A stretch of 64,000 nucleotides of DNA from Enterocloster bolteae (GCF_002234575.2 NZ_CP022464.2:1860001-1924000); one strand, 5' to 3'. Positions 41,058-50,829 are shown, counted from the first letter of the stretch. Numbers and translations: made by a program. The notes: a model not told the origin generated them from the sequence alone.

Positions 41058-41255
41058 ATGGTGGATAAAGGTCTTACAGATCAGTTGAAAGGAAAAACTA
41101 AGAAGATTGTCGGGGATCTCACCGGAGATACTGTGACTAAAGCTGAGGGCTGGCTTGAGCAGGGCGTGGGAAAAACAAAAAAGGCGATTGCGGATGTTAC
41201 AGATATCATTGAAGAAGTATCGGAAAAAGCAACAGAGAAACTTGATAAAAAGTGA
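41058..41255 (+). CDS. CsbD-family stress protein
   Basis: A 65-residue hydrophilic protein with the CsbD pattern LKGKTKKIVGDLTGD followed by KAEGWLEQGVGKTKK. CsbD proteins are general-stress proteins of unknown mechanism. AAAGGGGGG precedes the ATG. The nearby 186 bases up to the IS256 element hold nothing else that I can support. Confidence 0.82.
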   Translation: MVDKGLTDQLKGKTKKIVGDLTGDTVTKAEGWLEQGVGKTKKAIADVTDIIEEVSEKATEKLDKK

Positions 41256-41441
41256 AAAAAACGAAAGTAAAAGATGAAGAATAGAAACAATTAGGGGAAG
41301 AAAGAGTATGAGATAAAAGAGAAAATATCTTTTTATTGCAAAACATTATCGGTGCAATCAATTGGAATAGTTGAATGAGTTTTTGAAGATATTTAGAAAG
41401 GATGGCTGGAAAAAAGAATGAGGAAAATATTCTCAGACTGT

Positions 41442-42967
41442 AGACAACTAGCCTCCTAATAGAGTCTGTGAAAGTTTTTCTGTAATTAAAGATTTATAAG
41501 GTCTTCTATGATAAAATAAAAATCATAGGAGGCCTTTTTATTATGGCAAGAGAAAAGAAATCTGTACACAAAGTGCAAATGACGGATGGAAAGCGAAACA
41601 TCATCCGGCAGCTTCTTGAGGAGTATGAGATTGAATCTGCCCAGGACATTCAGGATGCCCTCAAAGATCTACTGGGCGGTACCATCAAAGAGATGATGGA
41701 ATCCGAGATGGACGAGCATCTTGGCTATCGCAAGTCAGAACGTTCCGATTGCGATGACTATCGCAATGGCTATAAAACCAAACAGGTGAATAGCAGCTAT
41801 GGAAGCATGAAAGTCGAAGTCCCACAGGACCGTAACTCCACCTTTGAACCACAGGTGGTAAAGAAACGCCAGAAAGATATCTCTGATATCGATCAGAAGA
41901 TCATATCCATGTACACTAAAGGGATGACAACACGGCAGATCTCGGAAACACTGGAGGATATCTACGGCTTCGAGGCCTCCGAAGGCTTCATTTCGGATGT
42001 GACGGATAAGCTTCTGCCCCAGATTGAAGACTGGCAGAACCGCCCCCTTTCCGATGTCTATCCGGTGCTTTATATCGATGCAATCCACTATTCTGTACGG
42101 GATAACGGCGTGATCCGTAAGCTGGCGGCCTATGTTGTACTGGGGATTAATTCAGATGGTTTAAAAGAGGTTCTGACCATCGAGGTTGGCGAAAATGAGA
42201 GTGCCAAGTACTGGCTTTCCGTTCTGAACGGTTTAAAAAACCGTGGAGTAAAAGACATCCTGCTCCTCTGTGCCGATGGACTGACAGGGATAAAGGAAGC
42301 GATAGCCGCTGCCTTTCCAAAGACGGAATACCAGAGGTGCATTGTCCATCAGGTGCGGAATACGTTAAAATACGTATCAGACAAGGACCGTAAGCTCTTT
42401 GCGGCAGATCTCAAAACGATTTACCAGGCGCCAACAGAAGAGAAGGCATTAGAAGCCTTGGAGCGGGGCACAAAAAAATGGTCAGAAAAGTACCCGAATT
42501 CCATGAAAAGCTGGCACCAGAACTGGGACGCGATCGTCCCCATCTTTAAGTTTTCAACGACTGTACGCAAGGTTATATATACCACGAACGCAATCGAAAG
42601 CCTGAACGCCACATACCGGAAGCTGAATCGTCAGAGGAGCGTGTTTCCAAGCGATACAGCCCTTTTAAAAGCTCTTTACTTGTCAACATTTGAAGCAACA
42701 AAGAAGTGGACGATGCCAATCCGGAACTGGGGCCAGGTATATGGGGAACTGAGCCTCATGTATGAGGGCCGACTGCCGATGTAAGAGAATCCAGGACCGT
42801 TCAAACCAGGCGGGAATCCGCCTGGTCTTGACATATGCAGTATTGTGCGGTATATATAAACCAAGGGCTGAACGCTCATAGAGAAGCTTTCAGCCCTGCC
42901 ATTATCATAGAAGAGCTGCTTTTACAGAGATTTCTTCACACACTCTCCTAATAGGAGGCGGTTGTCT
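41442..42967 (+). mobile_element. IS256-family insertion sequence
   Basis: Imperfect terminal inverted repeats bound the element. The left end AGACAACTAGCCTCCTAATA (41442-41461) continues with a TGTGAA...CTGTAA block, and the right end shows the complementary AGACAACC, GCCTCCT and TGTGTGAA...CTGTAA up to 42967. Inside is one intact transposase. I see no convincing 8-9 bp target duplication, and the right end is next to the ISL3 element, so ends are approximate. Confidence 0.8.
41543..42784 (+). CDS. IS256-family transposase
   Basis: A complete 413-residue DDE transposase of the mutator/IS256 group. Diagnostic blocks are LGGTIKEMMESEMDEHLGY, GYKTKQVNS, VYPVLYIDAIHYSVRDNG (first Asp), LLLCADGLTGIKEA (second Asp), CIVHQVRNT and the TTNAIESLNATYRKL block holding the catalytic Glu. 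The reading frame is undamaged, so the element is probably mobile. A hairpin-like TAGGAGGCC lies upstream of the ATG. Confidence 0.95.
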   Translation: MAREKKSVHKVQMTDGKRNIIRQLLEEYEIESAQDIQDALKDLLGGTIKEMMESEMDEHLGYRKSERSDCDDYRNGYKTKQVNSSYGSMKVEVPQDRNSTFEPQVVKKRQKDISDIDQKIISMYTKGMTTRQISETLEDIYGFEASEGFISDVTDKLLPQIEDWQNRPLSDVYPVLYIDAIHYSVRDNGVIRKLAAYVVLGINSDGLKEVLTIEVGENESAKYWLSVLNGLKNRGVKDILLLCADGLTGIKEAIAAAFPKTEYQRCIVHQVRNTLKYVSDKDRKLFAADLKTIYQAPTEEKALEALERGTKKWSEKYPNSMKSWHQNWDAIVPIFKFSTTVRKVIYTTNAIESLNATYRKLNRQRSVFPSDTALLKALYLSTFEATKKWTMPIRNWGQVYGELSLMYEGRLPM

Positions 42968-42974
42968 TTTTTCT

Positions 42975-44434
42975 GGCTCTTTGTCAATAGTTGGGGTGGG
43001 ATTTGTTAAAATCCCGCCCCAATTCTATGAAAAGGGCCCTTTTTATGTTCAGTTCCAGGTTTTACTGATTTTGGGCATGCTAAATAAGCCTCCGCATTAC
43101 CGACCTTTTTATCCTATGATGTACAGTGAAGTATCCGGGTTCGGAACCGTTTGAAATTCCGGATTCCGTAGCTGCTCCGTTTTAATACCTTTATCTTGTT
43201 GTAAATCCTTCTGTGGGACCATTTGTCAACCCGTATTTAAAGGCATTCAGTATTTCTTTTCGCCAGGCCCTGTAGGTCTTAGCACAGGCCTCAAATTCCT
43301 TGATCCCACAGCTCTGTGCATTCGCAATCCAGTCATCAAATTCCCTCTGCTGCTGACGATACGCTTCCATCTGGCAGATATCATAAAACCACTCTTTCAT
43401 GCGGTGTGCCAGACGCAGCTCCTCGCTATAGTGAAGCATTAAATCACAGGCCTGTTTGTTCTCATCTTTCAGCTTTTTATAGCGGGTCAGAATGAGTTTC
43501 CGGCTGCGTTTATAATACTTACGCAGAGAAACCGGCATGGACCGCTGCAGCCGTTTGCGTACATTTTCAATCGCCCATGTCATCTGCCGGATGAAATGAT
43601 ATTTATCCACGATGATTGTAGCGTTTGGAAAGAAGGTCTGTGCAAGTTCGGTGTAGGGGCGCCACATATCTCAGACGAAGAACTTTACCTTGAGGCGTTC
43701 TTTCCTGGGAATGTTCCGCCAATAATCAGCCAGATGGCTCTGGGTCCGATCCGGGAGAATGTCGAGGATCCGGCGCTTTTTCGGATCAACCAGAATGCAC
43801 TGATATTTACCGGTAGAAGCATTGCCTTTGAATTCGTCAATGGAAAGCGCTTGTGGAAGCTGGCCAGGCGGAGGATAGCAAATCGTGTCCAGAAGGCGGC
43901 AAACCGTCTGGACGGAAACACCGGTAAGCTCTGCGATCTGTTTTAAGGAAAAGGTCTGCCGGAGCAGGGAGACAATGTAAAATGCCAGCCTGCGGGTCCT
44001 GCGGTGGTAGCTGGGGAGGAACGAATAGGGTTCCGTGAACCGTTTGCGGCAGTATGGGCAGAGGTAGCGGCGTTTGCGAAGGAGCAGGATTACTTGTTTT
44101 CCCAGTAAGGGAATGTCCTGGACTTCTTGTAAACGGTAATCATGAATCCGTTTTGTTTTAGCCCCACAGCAGGGACAAGTCTGTTCTACCGGTTGGGACT
44201 GGATGAAAATTTTAATGAAAGAGTCTGCCTGAACCACTTTTTTAATAAAAACACCTTCCAAGTTAAGGAAAGCCTTGGTATAATTAGGGTACATCTATAA
44301 GGGGTCACCTCCGTAACATTAAACTTTGGTCGGGATAATGCGTTTAGGAGGCTTCTTATAGATGTATTTTATTACAACGAAAAGAATGTTGGAAGTGTGC
44401 TTTTCAGCACACCCCAACATTCAGTATAGAACCC
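42975..44434 (-). mobile_element. ISL3-family insertion sequence (inactivated)
   Basis: The left end GGCTCTTTGTCAATAG with TTGGGGTG (42975-42998) is matched, inverted, by the right end ...CACCCCAACATTC...GAACCC (to 44434). The transposase is on the minus strand and broken twice. A strong terminator-like hairpin (42991-43004 with 43009-43022) is part of the left end. Target duplication is not evident. Confidence 0.75.
43114..44294 (-). pseudogene. ISL3 transposase, nonsense codon and frameshift
   Basis: The N-terminal part (44294-43671) has the zinc-binding CPCCGAKTKRIHDY and CPYCRKRF motifs, an HTH (LKQIAELTGVSVQTVCRLLD) and the start of the DDE domain (ALSIDEFKG). An in-frame TGA follows FFV, after which the frame continues with MWRPYTELA and IIVDKYHFIRQMTWAI (43667-43191). 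Near 43200 a single-base loss shifts the frame, and the expected NKIKVLKR tail is read in the next frame to 43114. No functional transposase is expected. Confidence 0.88.
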
Positions 44435-44465
44435 ATCTTTTATGCAGAAGAAAAGGAGAACGCCT

Positions 44466-44750
44466 ATGATTAAGAAGAAACTTGCGATACAAATCGCCCA
44501 AAGAATTGGAAATGGACGGGAGGAAACAACGAAGTTACTGGATGTTTTATGTGAGGTGCTGGGAGATACTCTGGACGCTGGCGTGTTTGTCCATCTTACG
44601 GGGCTGGGGAGACTTACCGTGCGGGAATATCCAGCCCAAAAGGGATTTGATCCTCGAACAAGAGGATTCATCAATATGGCTGCCAAGAAATCCCCAGTAT
44701 TCAAGGCAAACAAAAGCCTGAAAGGAAAGTCCAATGAAGCGGGGGCTTGA
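44466..44750 (+). CDS. HU-family DNA-binding protein, second copy
   Basis: A 94-residue HU-type protein, clearly different from the one at 35940: MIKKKLAIQIAQRIG helices, VFVHLTGLGRLTVRE strands, the arm with DPRTRGF, and FKANKSLKGK. The start, ATG 44466, follows AAAGGAG. Its end overlaps the start of the sortase B remnant by 17 bases, so the two were once co-expressed. Confidence 0.85.
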   Translation: MIKKKLAIQIAQRIGNGREETTKLLDVLCEVLGDTLDAGVFVHLTGLGRLTVREYPAQKGFDPRTRGFINMAAKKSPVFKANKSLKGKSNEAGA

Positions 44751-45570
44751 CTCAATGGGCTCCGCACGTCCTAGGTGGGGACGCTCTAGGGGACGTAATA
44801 AGCATCCGTGGTATGTGACGCTGGGGGGACTGTCCAGTTGTGTAATGCTGGTCGTGTCTCTGTTCATGCTGGGGCATTCACTATTGGGACTGGAGAAATC
44901 ACAAGTGGTATTTACAACTTTAACTACCCGTGTGGAAGAAGAACGAAAGCGCCCAAAACCAACCACAACTATAGAACTTGTAACAGAGGACACACACGCT
45001 TCCTCACCATATGCGGTTCTGAAAGAAGAAAACGGCAATCTGTTTGGCTGGGTGAAAATTGCCGGAACAAAGTTGGACTATCCGGTGATGTATACGCCTG
45101 AAGAGCCGGAATACTATCTGCATCGGGCTTTCGACAAAAGTAGCTCTGTCAGCGGTGTTCCCTTCTTGGATGGAAACTACATTGATGGAGGAAAGAACTA
45201 TCTTATCTACGGTCATAACATGAAAAACGGTACCATGTTTCATACTCTACTGAACTATGTAAAAGCAGATTTTTGGAAGGAACACCCCACCATTACCTTC
45301 GATACTCTATAAGATAATGGCACGTATACCGTTATCGGGGTGTTCTATTCCAGAGTGTATTACCAGGATGAAACGGACGTGTTCCGCTTTTATGCCTATC
45401 AAGATCTGAGCGATCCAGTTTTGTTCTCCGAGTACGTGGACAACGTGACGGCGGCCTCTTTGTATGATACGGGGGAAACAGCAAAGTATGGGGACACGCT
45501 TCTGACTTTGGTGACATGTAGCTATCACGCGGAAAATGGGCGGTTTGTTGTGGTGGCCCGGAAATGTTGA
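44734..45570 (+). pseudogene. srtB: Class B sortase gene with one nonsense codon
   Basis: The frame encodes a basic N-terminus, a membrane helix (about residues 30-52), and a class B sortase domain with LFGWVKIAGTKLDYPVM, YLIYGHNM (catalytic His about 161) and LVTCSYH (catalytic Cys about 262) plus Arg in GRFVVVARK. A single in-frame TAA at 45310-45312 (codon 193, probably once TAT) splits it into two pieces. Everything else appears intact, so the loss seems recent. Sortase B attaches wall proteins, often iron-related or pilus proteins. Confidence 0.85.
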
Positions 45571-45688
45571 TTGATATATTTGCAAGTGAGGGCTATATCT
45601 GGGGAAATTAGAAGGATATCCAGCTATCAAACAGATGCGATTGTAAATTTTCACTTGAAAAATAAGGAGTTTATTAGGGGTATGAAAA

Positions 45689-46390
45689 AATACATTGAGA
45701 TTATTCGATGCATTGCGGAAGAGATTTGCGTTTTTGTTCCAGGAATTTAAAAGCATTTATATCTCATTCAGCGGCAGCAAGGATAGCGATGTTCTTTTGA
45801 ATTTGCTGCTGTATTACTGGAATAATCATGCTTCAGATCGTGTGATTGGCGTATTCCATCAGGATTTTGAGGCGCAGTATACCGTGACTACGGACTATAT
45901 TACCCGCACTTTTAAGCGCCTGGAAAACGAATACGGCATAGAGCTTTACTGGGTCTGACTTCCTATGGTAACACGGACAGCGCTGAGTAGTTACGAAATG
46001 TATTGGTATCCTTGGGATGATACAAAGCAGGATATATGGGTGCGTCAGATACCAAAGTATTCCTATGTCATTAATCTGACGAAGCCGTTTGCCTACTATC
46101 GCTACAGGATGCATCAGAGAGATTTTGCAAAGCATTTTGGCCGATTCTACAAGGAGGAGCATGGGTATGGCAGGACGGTCTGCCTGCTTGGTATGCGAGC
46201 GGATGAGCCTCTGCAGCGGTACAGCGGATTTGTTAATAAAAAATATAGGTATCATAATGAGGGCTGGATTTCCAAGCAATTCAAAGATGTATGGTGTGCT
46301 TCAACTTTATACGACTGGTCAAACTCCGATGTGTGGTGCGCGAATTATTGATTTGATTATGACTACAATAATTTATATGATCTCTTTTAA
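45689..46390 (+). pseudogene. IbrA-like phosphoadenosine-phosphosulfate-reductase-family gene, decayed
   Basis: One reading frame carries the PP-loop-type ISFSGSKDSDVLLNLLL, then PMVTRTALSSYEMYWYPWDD, GRTVCLLGMRADEPLQRYSG and FKDVWCASTLYDWSNSDVW, which match the DUF3440/IbrA family. It is interrupted by TGA at 45956-45958 and 46349-46351, then TAA. IbrA/IbrB pairs are known from phages and from E. coli, where they affect virulence gene expression. No intact ibrB is present. Confidence 0.75.
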
Positions 46391-46962
46391 ATCAAGACCG
46401 GTTAGTAGAGTGAATCTATGGTATGTTCAGATGATATGGGGAAAGAACAGAATCTTTGTGAACAACTCAGAGAGATTGACATCAGGAGTGACTGATTTAA
46501 TCATTAGGAAGCTGATATGGCGCGGTATATATGACCAGCTGGGCTAGCGCGAGAGAGGGCAGGACATTGATGGCCGCTTCCCGGCTCCCAAGAGCGAGGA
46601 GATATTGGATTGTGTTCTGCTGGAGGTAGAACTGGCGGTTGAGCTGCTGTCAACTCTGCAAGAGCAGGAACCTACGGAACCGGCAGTTGGAATCGTCCTG
46701 GGCTGGGAGCTACCAGTCCAGGCGGTGGTGAGTGGATTGGAAACGCCCCGCTCTTATTTGGAGCTGGTGCAGGAGGAGCATACCCCGTTGTAAGGGATGA
46801 CTTGATGGGCCGCGCCCCATAAGAACTAAGCAAGGAAAATGTTGGTGGAAGGACATCACGGCCAGGCTGGACGACAGGGATGCATATACCGCTTTGGAAA
46901 AAGGAAGCAAGAAGGAATAACCTTTGGAGAAGACATCTTTTCGGGACTAATGGAGGAAAATC
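46391..46962 (+). other. Degenerate stretch without an intact gene
   Basis: Protein-like pieces appear in several frames, including an acidic 62-codon frame (46605-46793) and the piece RLDDRDAYTALEKGSKKE upstream of 46920, but none has both a start signal and a recognisable family. I regard it as debris. The first part includes a 50-base segment (46458-46507) similar to 40349-40398. Confidence 0.45.
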
Positions 46963-47589
46963 ATGTTGGCAAAGAAGTTTAAAAGTGTCCTGTGTCAACT
47001 GGGCATGGAGCGACTGGAACACCCACTGTTTTACCATGCGCCAGTGGGAATCCGGTTCAGAATAGGTGGGGAAGAGACGATATACTTAGATGGAAAAATC
47101 AATTCTGACTATGTTCAGGGTGCGCTGGATCGGGCGGCTGCGATTTACCGGAGCCTTCCGAATCCACCAGATATCCTACGGATCGATGGATATCCCGAAA
47201 AAGAAACAGATGAGTCTGTACTGACTATGGTTCGGAAGATGTCCGGGCTTCCTGTCCCCCAGGAGCAGGAAGCATCCGTAGGATTGGATGAAGATGGCGA
47301 TGCCCATAGGCAGATTCGCTTTTATTGGGACCTTAGGCGTGTTTTGTTCTGTCCAGAACAGCTTATTCGGGAAATTATCCTGGGAGACATCGGCGGTTGG
47401 TCCGGCTTTACGTCTAATGTTTATCTGGCAGGCCCTGGTCCCTACCTCTACCATCTGTACGATGACCGGGGGCTGGATGTGCTGGGCAGTTCACAGGAAC
47501 TGCTGCTGCCTCTCTACCGCCAATTTCATAGCTGGATTTTAGAGTATGATCTGGAGCAGATTGATCGCCTGTTTGCTTCAGAAGACTAA
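46963..47589 (+). CDS. DUF3885-like protein
   Basis: A 208-residue soluble protein with HPLFYHAPVGIRFRIGG near the N-terminus, a run of short strands and Arg/Asp pairs (IRFYWDLRRVLFCPEQLIREI), and LYHLYDDRGLDVLG, a pattern I link to DUF3885. ATG 46963 is preceded by TGGAGGAAA. The reading frame is intact, which is notable because genes on both sides are decayed. The function of the family is unknown. Confidence 0.7.
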   Translation: MLAKKFKSVLCQLGMERLEHPLFYHAPVGIRFRIGGEETIYLDGKINSDYVQGALDRAAAIYRSLPNPPDILRIDGYPEKETDESVLTMVRKMSGLPVPQEQEASVGLDEDGDAHRQIRFYWDLRRVLFCPEQLIREIILGDIGGWSGFTSNVYLAGPGPYLYHLYDDRGLDVLGSSQELLLPLYRQFHSWILEYDLEQIDRLFASED

Positions 47590-47689
47590 CCACCCTGACA
47601 GAAATTTATCAGTGATGGCCGACTTTTTTCGCTATAGCTGGATTCTACAGAGAGGCGAGCGGGTATTCAACCTTGGAGTGGACACGAAG

Positions 47690-48400
47690 AAGGGGTGGAA
47701 TCTGAAGTTATTCAACGACATCCTACGGGGCAGTTTTGGGAAGATCAGCGGCCATGGAATTACCCTGGGCGGTATTATTGTGAATTCCGGTAATTTCGGC
47801 TGGAAAGCCAGTGGTAAAACAACTCCTATCGAAAAAAACACTCCTAGCTATCATGGGGACTCGTTTGTGGAAGCGGCAGCCCCGGCGGCCTTTGTCACCT
47901 ATATCCATGCCATTCTTCTTCGCGATAAAGGTGCAACTCTTTCCCACTTCAACGCATTTCTGTTTTTGTAGGGCATGGAACCGCCTTTCTCTACGCCTGG
48001 AACGTCACGCAGAAAATACAAAGAAAATGATGGACTATCTAGACCATCATCCACAGGTGGAAAAAGTCAATCATCTCAGCCTGCCGGCTCATCCTAATCA
48101 CGCATTGTACACAAAGTATTTCCCAAATGGAGGAGCCAGTATCTTCACCTTTTAGATTAAGGGTGGCCAGGAGAAATCCTGGAGGTTTATGGACAATCTA
48201 TAAATTTTCTCCCTGCTTGCAATGTAGCCGATGTAAAGAGCCTCGTAATCCACCCTGCCAGTATCACCCATTCCCAACTCTTCCCGGAAGAATTGTTGGA
48301 ACAGGGCATTAAGCAGAATACAATCCGCCTGTCCATCGGCACAGAGCATATTGATGATATTATTGCAGACTTAGAGAATAGGTTTGCTTCATTAAAATAA
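47690..48400 (+). pseudogene. metY: O-acetylhomoserine sulfhydrylase (MetY) remnant
   Basis: Fragments of the C-terminal half of MetY are seen in successive frames: ISGHGITLGGIIVNSGNF, SYHGDSFVEAAAPAAFVTYI with ILLRDKGATLS, then LSLRLERHAENTKKMMDY and KYFPNGGASIFTF, then NVADVKSLVIHPASITHSQ and IRLSIGTEHIDDIIADLE. At least two frameshifts separate them and the PLP-lysine half is absent. It was a PLP enzyme making homocysteine. It must be non-functional. Confidence 0.85.
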
Positions 48401-48431
48401 GTGATGTGAATGAAATTGAGGTAAAAGGGAG

Positions 48432-48683
48432 TCAGGCTTGAGCTGGGAAATTATCGGGAAATATTTGCCGTTGTACCTTTCTGGTTTCACTGAAATGCAG
48501 CCGGACAACATAATAGGTAGTATCCCAATCTTTTTTACTAATGCGGGCGTGTTCTTTTTCCCTACGCCGGTCTGGGGGTTCCACTATCATTTCAGAGGAT
48601 TTTTTCTCGGTGCTTAAAGGGTCATATACTTCTTTATCGGGCACAGCCCACCGGAGATGAGTTGTCAAGGGCATTTTAATCAA
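48432..48683 (-). pseudogene. TnpW-like transposon protein remnant
   Basis: On the minus strand an 83-residue frame ends with RISKKDWDTTYYVVRLHFSE followed by a basic, non-conserved tail. The TTYxVxVHFSET pattern recalls the small TnpW proteins of clostridial transposons. The usual tail after this motif is lost, so I consider it a remnant. Weak evidence. Confidence 0.4.
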
Positions 48684-48764
48684 GTTTTCAAAAATTCAAA
48701 AATGGCAGCCTTTCAATCTACGCTATTTCCAGGATTTTCCCTCGATTTTTCTGCGTCTTTTGCA

Positions 48765-48790
48765 TATAATAAGAGTAGGGAAAATCCTAC
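48765..48790 (+). promoter_or_regulatory. Promoter and palindrome of the abrB/PIN pair
   Basis: A TATAAT -10 box (48765-48770) is followed by the inverted repeat GTAGG/CCTAC (48775-48790), placed across the expected start of transcription. AbrB-type antitoxins usually bind such sites to autoregulate. Confidence 0.55.
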
Positions 48791-48857
48791 TTTCCATGTT
48801 TCAGAAAGGTGGTGTAAAATCATATTAGCAAATACGTTTGTAGACAATGCAAAAGTC

Positions 48858-49097
48858 ATGGCAAAGGGGCAGGTCACAATTCCCAAAGATATTCGGGAAG
48901 TACTCGGCGTGGCAAGTGGTGATCGCATTACGTTTATCGTTGAGGGAAACACCGTCCGCATAGTTAATTCTGCTGTCTACGCTATGCAGGTGCTTCAAAA
49001 GGAGATAGCCGGAGAAGCGGAACGCGCTGGCTTAACCTCCGATGATGATGTCATGGAGTTTGTGAAAGAATTGAGAAATGAGGATGAGAACGAATGA
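48858..49097 (+). CDS. AbrB/SpoVT-family antitoxin-like protein
   Basis: A 79-residue protein starting MAKGQVTIPKDIREVLGVASGDRI-like, the swapped-hairpin AbrB DNA-binding domain, then a C-terminal helix pair that would cover the toxin. The conserved frame extends upstream (ANTFVDNAKV) without an ATG, GTG or TTG near the AGAAAGGTGG site, so either a rare start codon is used or the 5' end is damaged; I place the start at ATG 48858. The stop overlaps the PIN gene start by 4 bases, the usual VapBC layout. Confidence 0.75.
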   Translation: MAKGQVTIPKDIREVLGVASGDRITFIVEGNTVRIVNSAVYAMQVLQKEIAGEAERAGLTSDDDVMEFVKELRNEDENE

Positions 49098-49276
49098 GGG
49101 GGTTGATTGATACCAATGTCCTGAGCTCTGCCGCTTTAAACGCAAACGGCATTCCCTTTCAGGCGTATGTAAAAGCGGTGTCCTATCCCAATCATGGGCT
49201 GATCTGTGAGCAGAACGTGGACGAAATGAAGCGGGTATTTAGTAAGACAAATTCTAAAACTAATATCTTCCCATAA
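49094..49276 (+). pseudogene. PIN-domain toxin, C-terminally truncated
   Basis: The first 48 residues (LIDTNVLSSAALNANG, then FQAYVKAVSYPNHGLICEQN and VDEMKRVF) are those of a PIN ribonuclease toxin, including the first catalytic Asp. After MKRVF the sequence changes to unrelated SKTNSKTNIFP and stops, so the other acidic active-site residues are missing. The break at about 49250 coincides with a sharp change to AT-rich DNA, which marks an insertion or deletion junction. The antitoxin beside it is intact. Confidence 0.8.
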
Positions 49277-49373
49277 TAAAAACTACCTTTTTCTTAAAAC
49301 TATAGCAGTATCTCTCCTTAGTGAGCTACTGCTATAAATATATCCTATAATTAATAAATTTGTTGTGAATTAT

Positions 49374-49793
49374 TTACAACTTGAGAGTTTTACTATTCGA
49401 TAAATCTAAAGTAACGGTTGCTGTTTCAAAGTGTATTTCAAATACTATCAGTGATTTCCCACCATATTCTATTGTTTCTCGATAATCAGGTATCTTCTCG
49501 CAAAAACAATCTGCCAAATCAAAAATATTTTTTTTACTCTTTATAGCAGTTCCCCTCACTTTTATATGCTCGTTTTCTTTTTTGGGAATTGTTGTAAAGG
49601 CAACATTTTGATTTTGTTTCATTTCTTTTACTTTATCGTTATTTTTAAATGTTGCAAAGTATACAATATTATTTTCTGGATTGAAATAATAATTGACAAC
49701 TCTAACATTTGGAATGCCGTCTGTTCCGATTGTTGCCAATGCAAGGTCAGTCTGTTCTGCCATCATTTTTTGAAATTCTTTTAGTGTATCCAT
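49374..49793 (-). CDS. Pyridoxamine-5'-phosphate-oxidase-like flavin protein
   Basis: A 139-residue split-barrel protein: MAEQTDLALATIGTDGIPNV, VVNYYFNPENNIVYFAT and KNNDKVKEMKQNQNVAFTTI are typical of PNPOx-like FMN- or F420-binding proteins. Its enzymatic role is unknown and many relatives are general flavin reductases. AAAGGAGGATTTC precedes the ATG on the minus strand. It is divergent from a WYL regulator that probably controls it. The DNA is far more AT-rich than the ICE core. Confidence 0.85.
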   Translation of the reverse strand: MDTLKEFQKMMAEQTDLALATIGTDGIPNVRVVNYYFNPENNIVYFATFKNNDKVKEMKQNQNVAFTTIPKKENEHIKVRGTAIKSKKNIFDLADCFCEKIPDYRETIEYGGKSLIVFEIHFETATVTLDLSNSKTLKL

Positions 49794-49887
49794 AGAAATC
49801 CTCCTTTTATTATTGATACGTAAATAGTATAATATAAAAAGGTATCAGAACATGACATCATTTAGCGAAATAAGGAGGTTTAAACAA

Positions 49888-50829
49888 ATGCGTAAATCAA
49901 CACGATTGAATGACATGATGATTTTTTTAAATGATAAAAGTTATTTTAACTTGAAAGATATTATGCAAGAGTACGGAATATCTAAAAGTACAGCAATTCG
50001 AGATATACAATCTTTAGAAGAAATCGGTATGCCCATATTTTCGGAAACTGGAAGAAATGGACGTTATGGGATTTTGAAAAATAGACTTCTTTCACCAATT
50101 ATTTTTACTGTTGATGAAATGTATGCTTTGTATTTTGCTATGCTAACTTTAAACGCCTATGAATCGACTCCTTTTCATTTAAGTATTGAAAAGTTAAAGA
50201 AAAAGTTTGAAACTTGCTTGTCTGATGAACTTATTAAAACTATTAATAAGATGGAACATACATTAAGCCTTGAGGGGACTAAGCATTATAATAGTAGCCC
50301 TTTACTAAAAGATATTTTAGAAATGGCAGTAAAAGATACGGTGTGCTGTATCTCTTATAAAAAAGGCGAATTCGTATCAGAAGTACAAGTGCAGTTTTTT
50401 AATATATCTTCATCTTTTGGACAATGGTATGTTACAGGTTTTAATTATGACAGGCAAAGAGTTCAAGTTTTCCGTTGTGATAAAATTATCGATATTTCAG
50501 AAAGTGAGTGCTATATACCGAAGCCAAGGCAAGAACTTCTAAATCGTTCGACAAATATATTTAAGTCTGAAAATGCTACAGATTTTGAAGTTCAAATATT
50601 AGATAAAGGAGTGGATTTATTTTATAAAGAAAATTATCCCTCAATGGAATTAGTCAAATATGATGGACAATATAAAATAAAAGGATTTTACAACGTAGGG
50701 GAAGAAAGATTTATTGCTGATTATTTCCTTTCATATGGAAAATTGATTAAGTCTATTTATCCAGAGCATTTAAAAAAACTTGTATCGAAACGAGCAAAAG
50801 AATTGTACCAATATTACGATAATCTATAA
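49888..50829 (+). CDS. HTH/WYL-domain (YafY-like) regulator
   Basis: A 313-residue regulator: N-terminal DeoR-type HTH (RLNDMMIFLNDKSYFNLKDI, then YGISKSTAIRDIQSLEEIG), a central helical region and a C-terminal WYL-like domain with QWYVTGFNYDRQRVQVFRCDKI. WYL domains sense ligands such as nucleic acids or small molecules. ATG 49888 follows AAGGAGG; an in-frame ATG at 49852 lacks a site. Divergent from the PNPOx-like gene 95 bases away, with which it forms a regulator-target pair typical of mobile cargo. Confidence 0.85.
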   Translation: MRKSTRLNDMMIFLNDKSYFNLKDIMQEYGISKSTAIRDIQSLEEIGMPIFSETGRNGRYGILKNRLLSPIIFTVDEMYALYFAMLTLNAYESTPFHLSIEKLKKKFETCLSDELIKTINKMEHTLSLEGTKHYNSSPLLKDILEMAVKDTVCCISYKKGEFVSEVQVQFFNISSSFGQWYVTGFNYDRQRVQVFRCDKIIDISESECYIPKPRQELLNRSTNIFKSENATDFEVQILDKGVDLFYKENYPSMELVKYDGQYKIKGFYNVGEERFIADYFLSYGKLIKSIYPEHLKKLVSKRAKELYQYYDNL

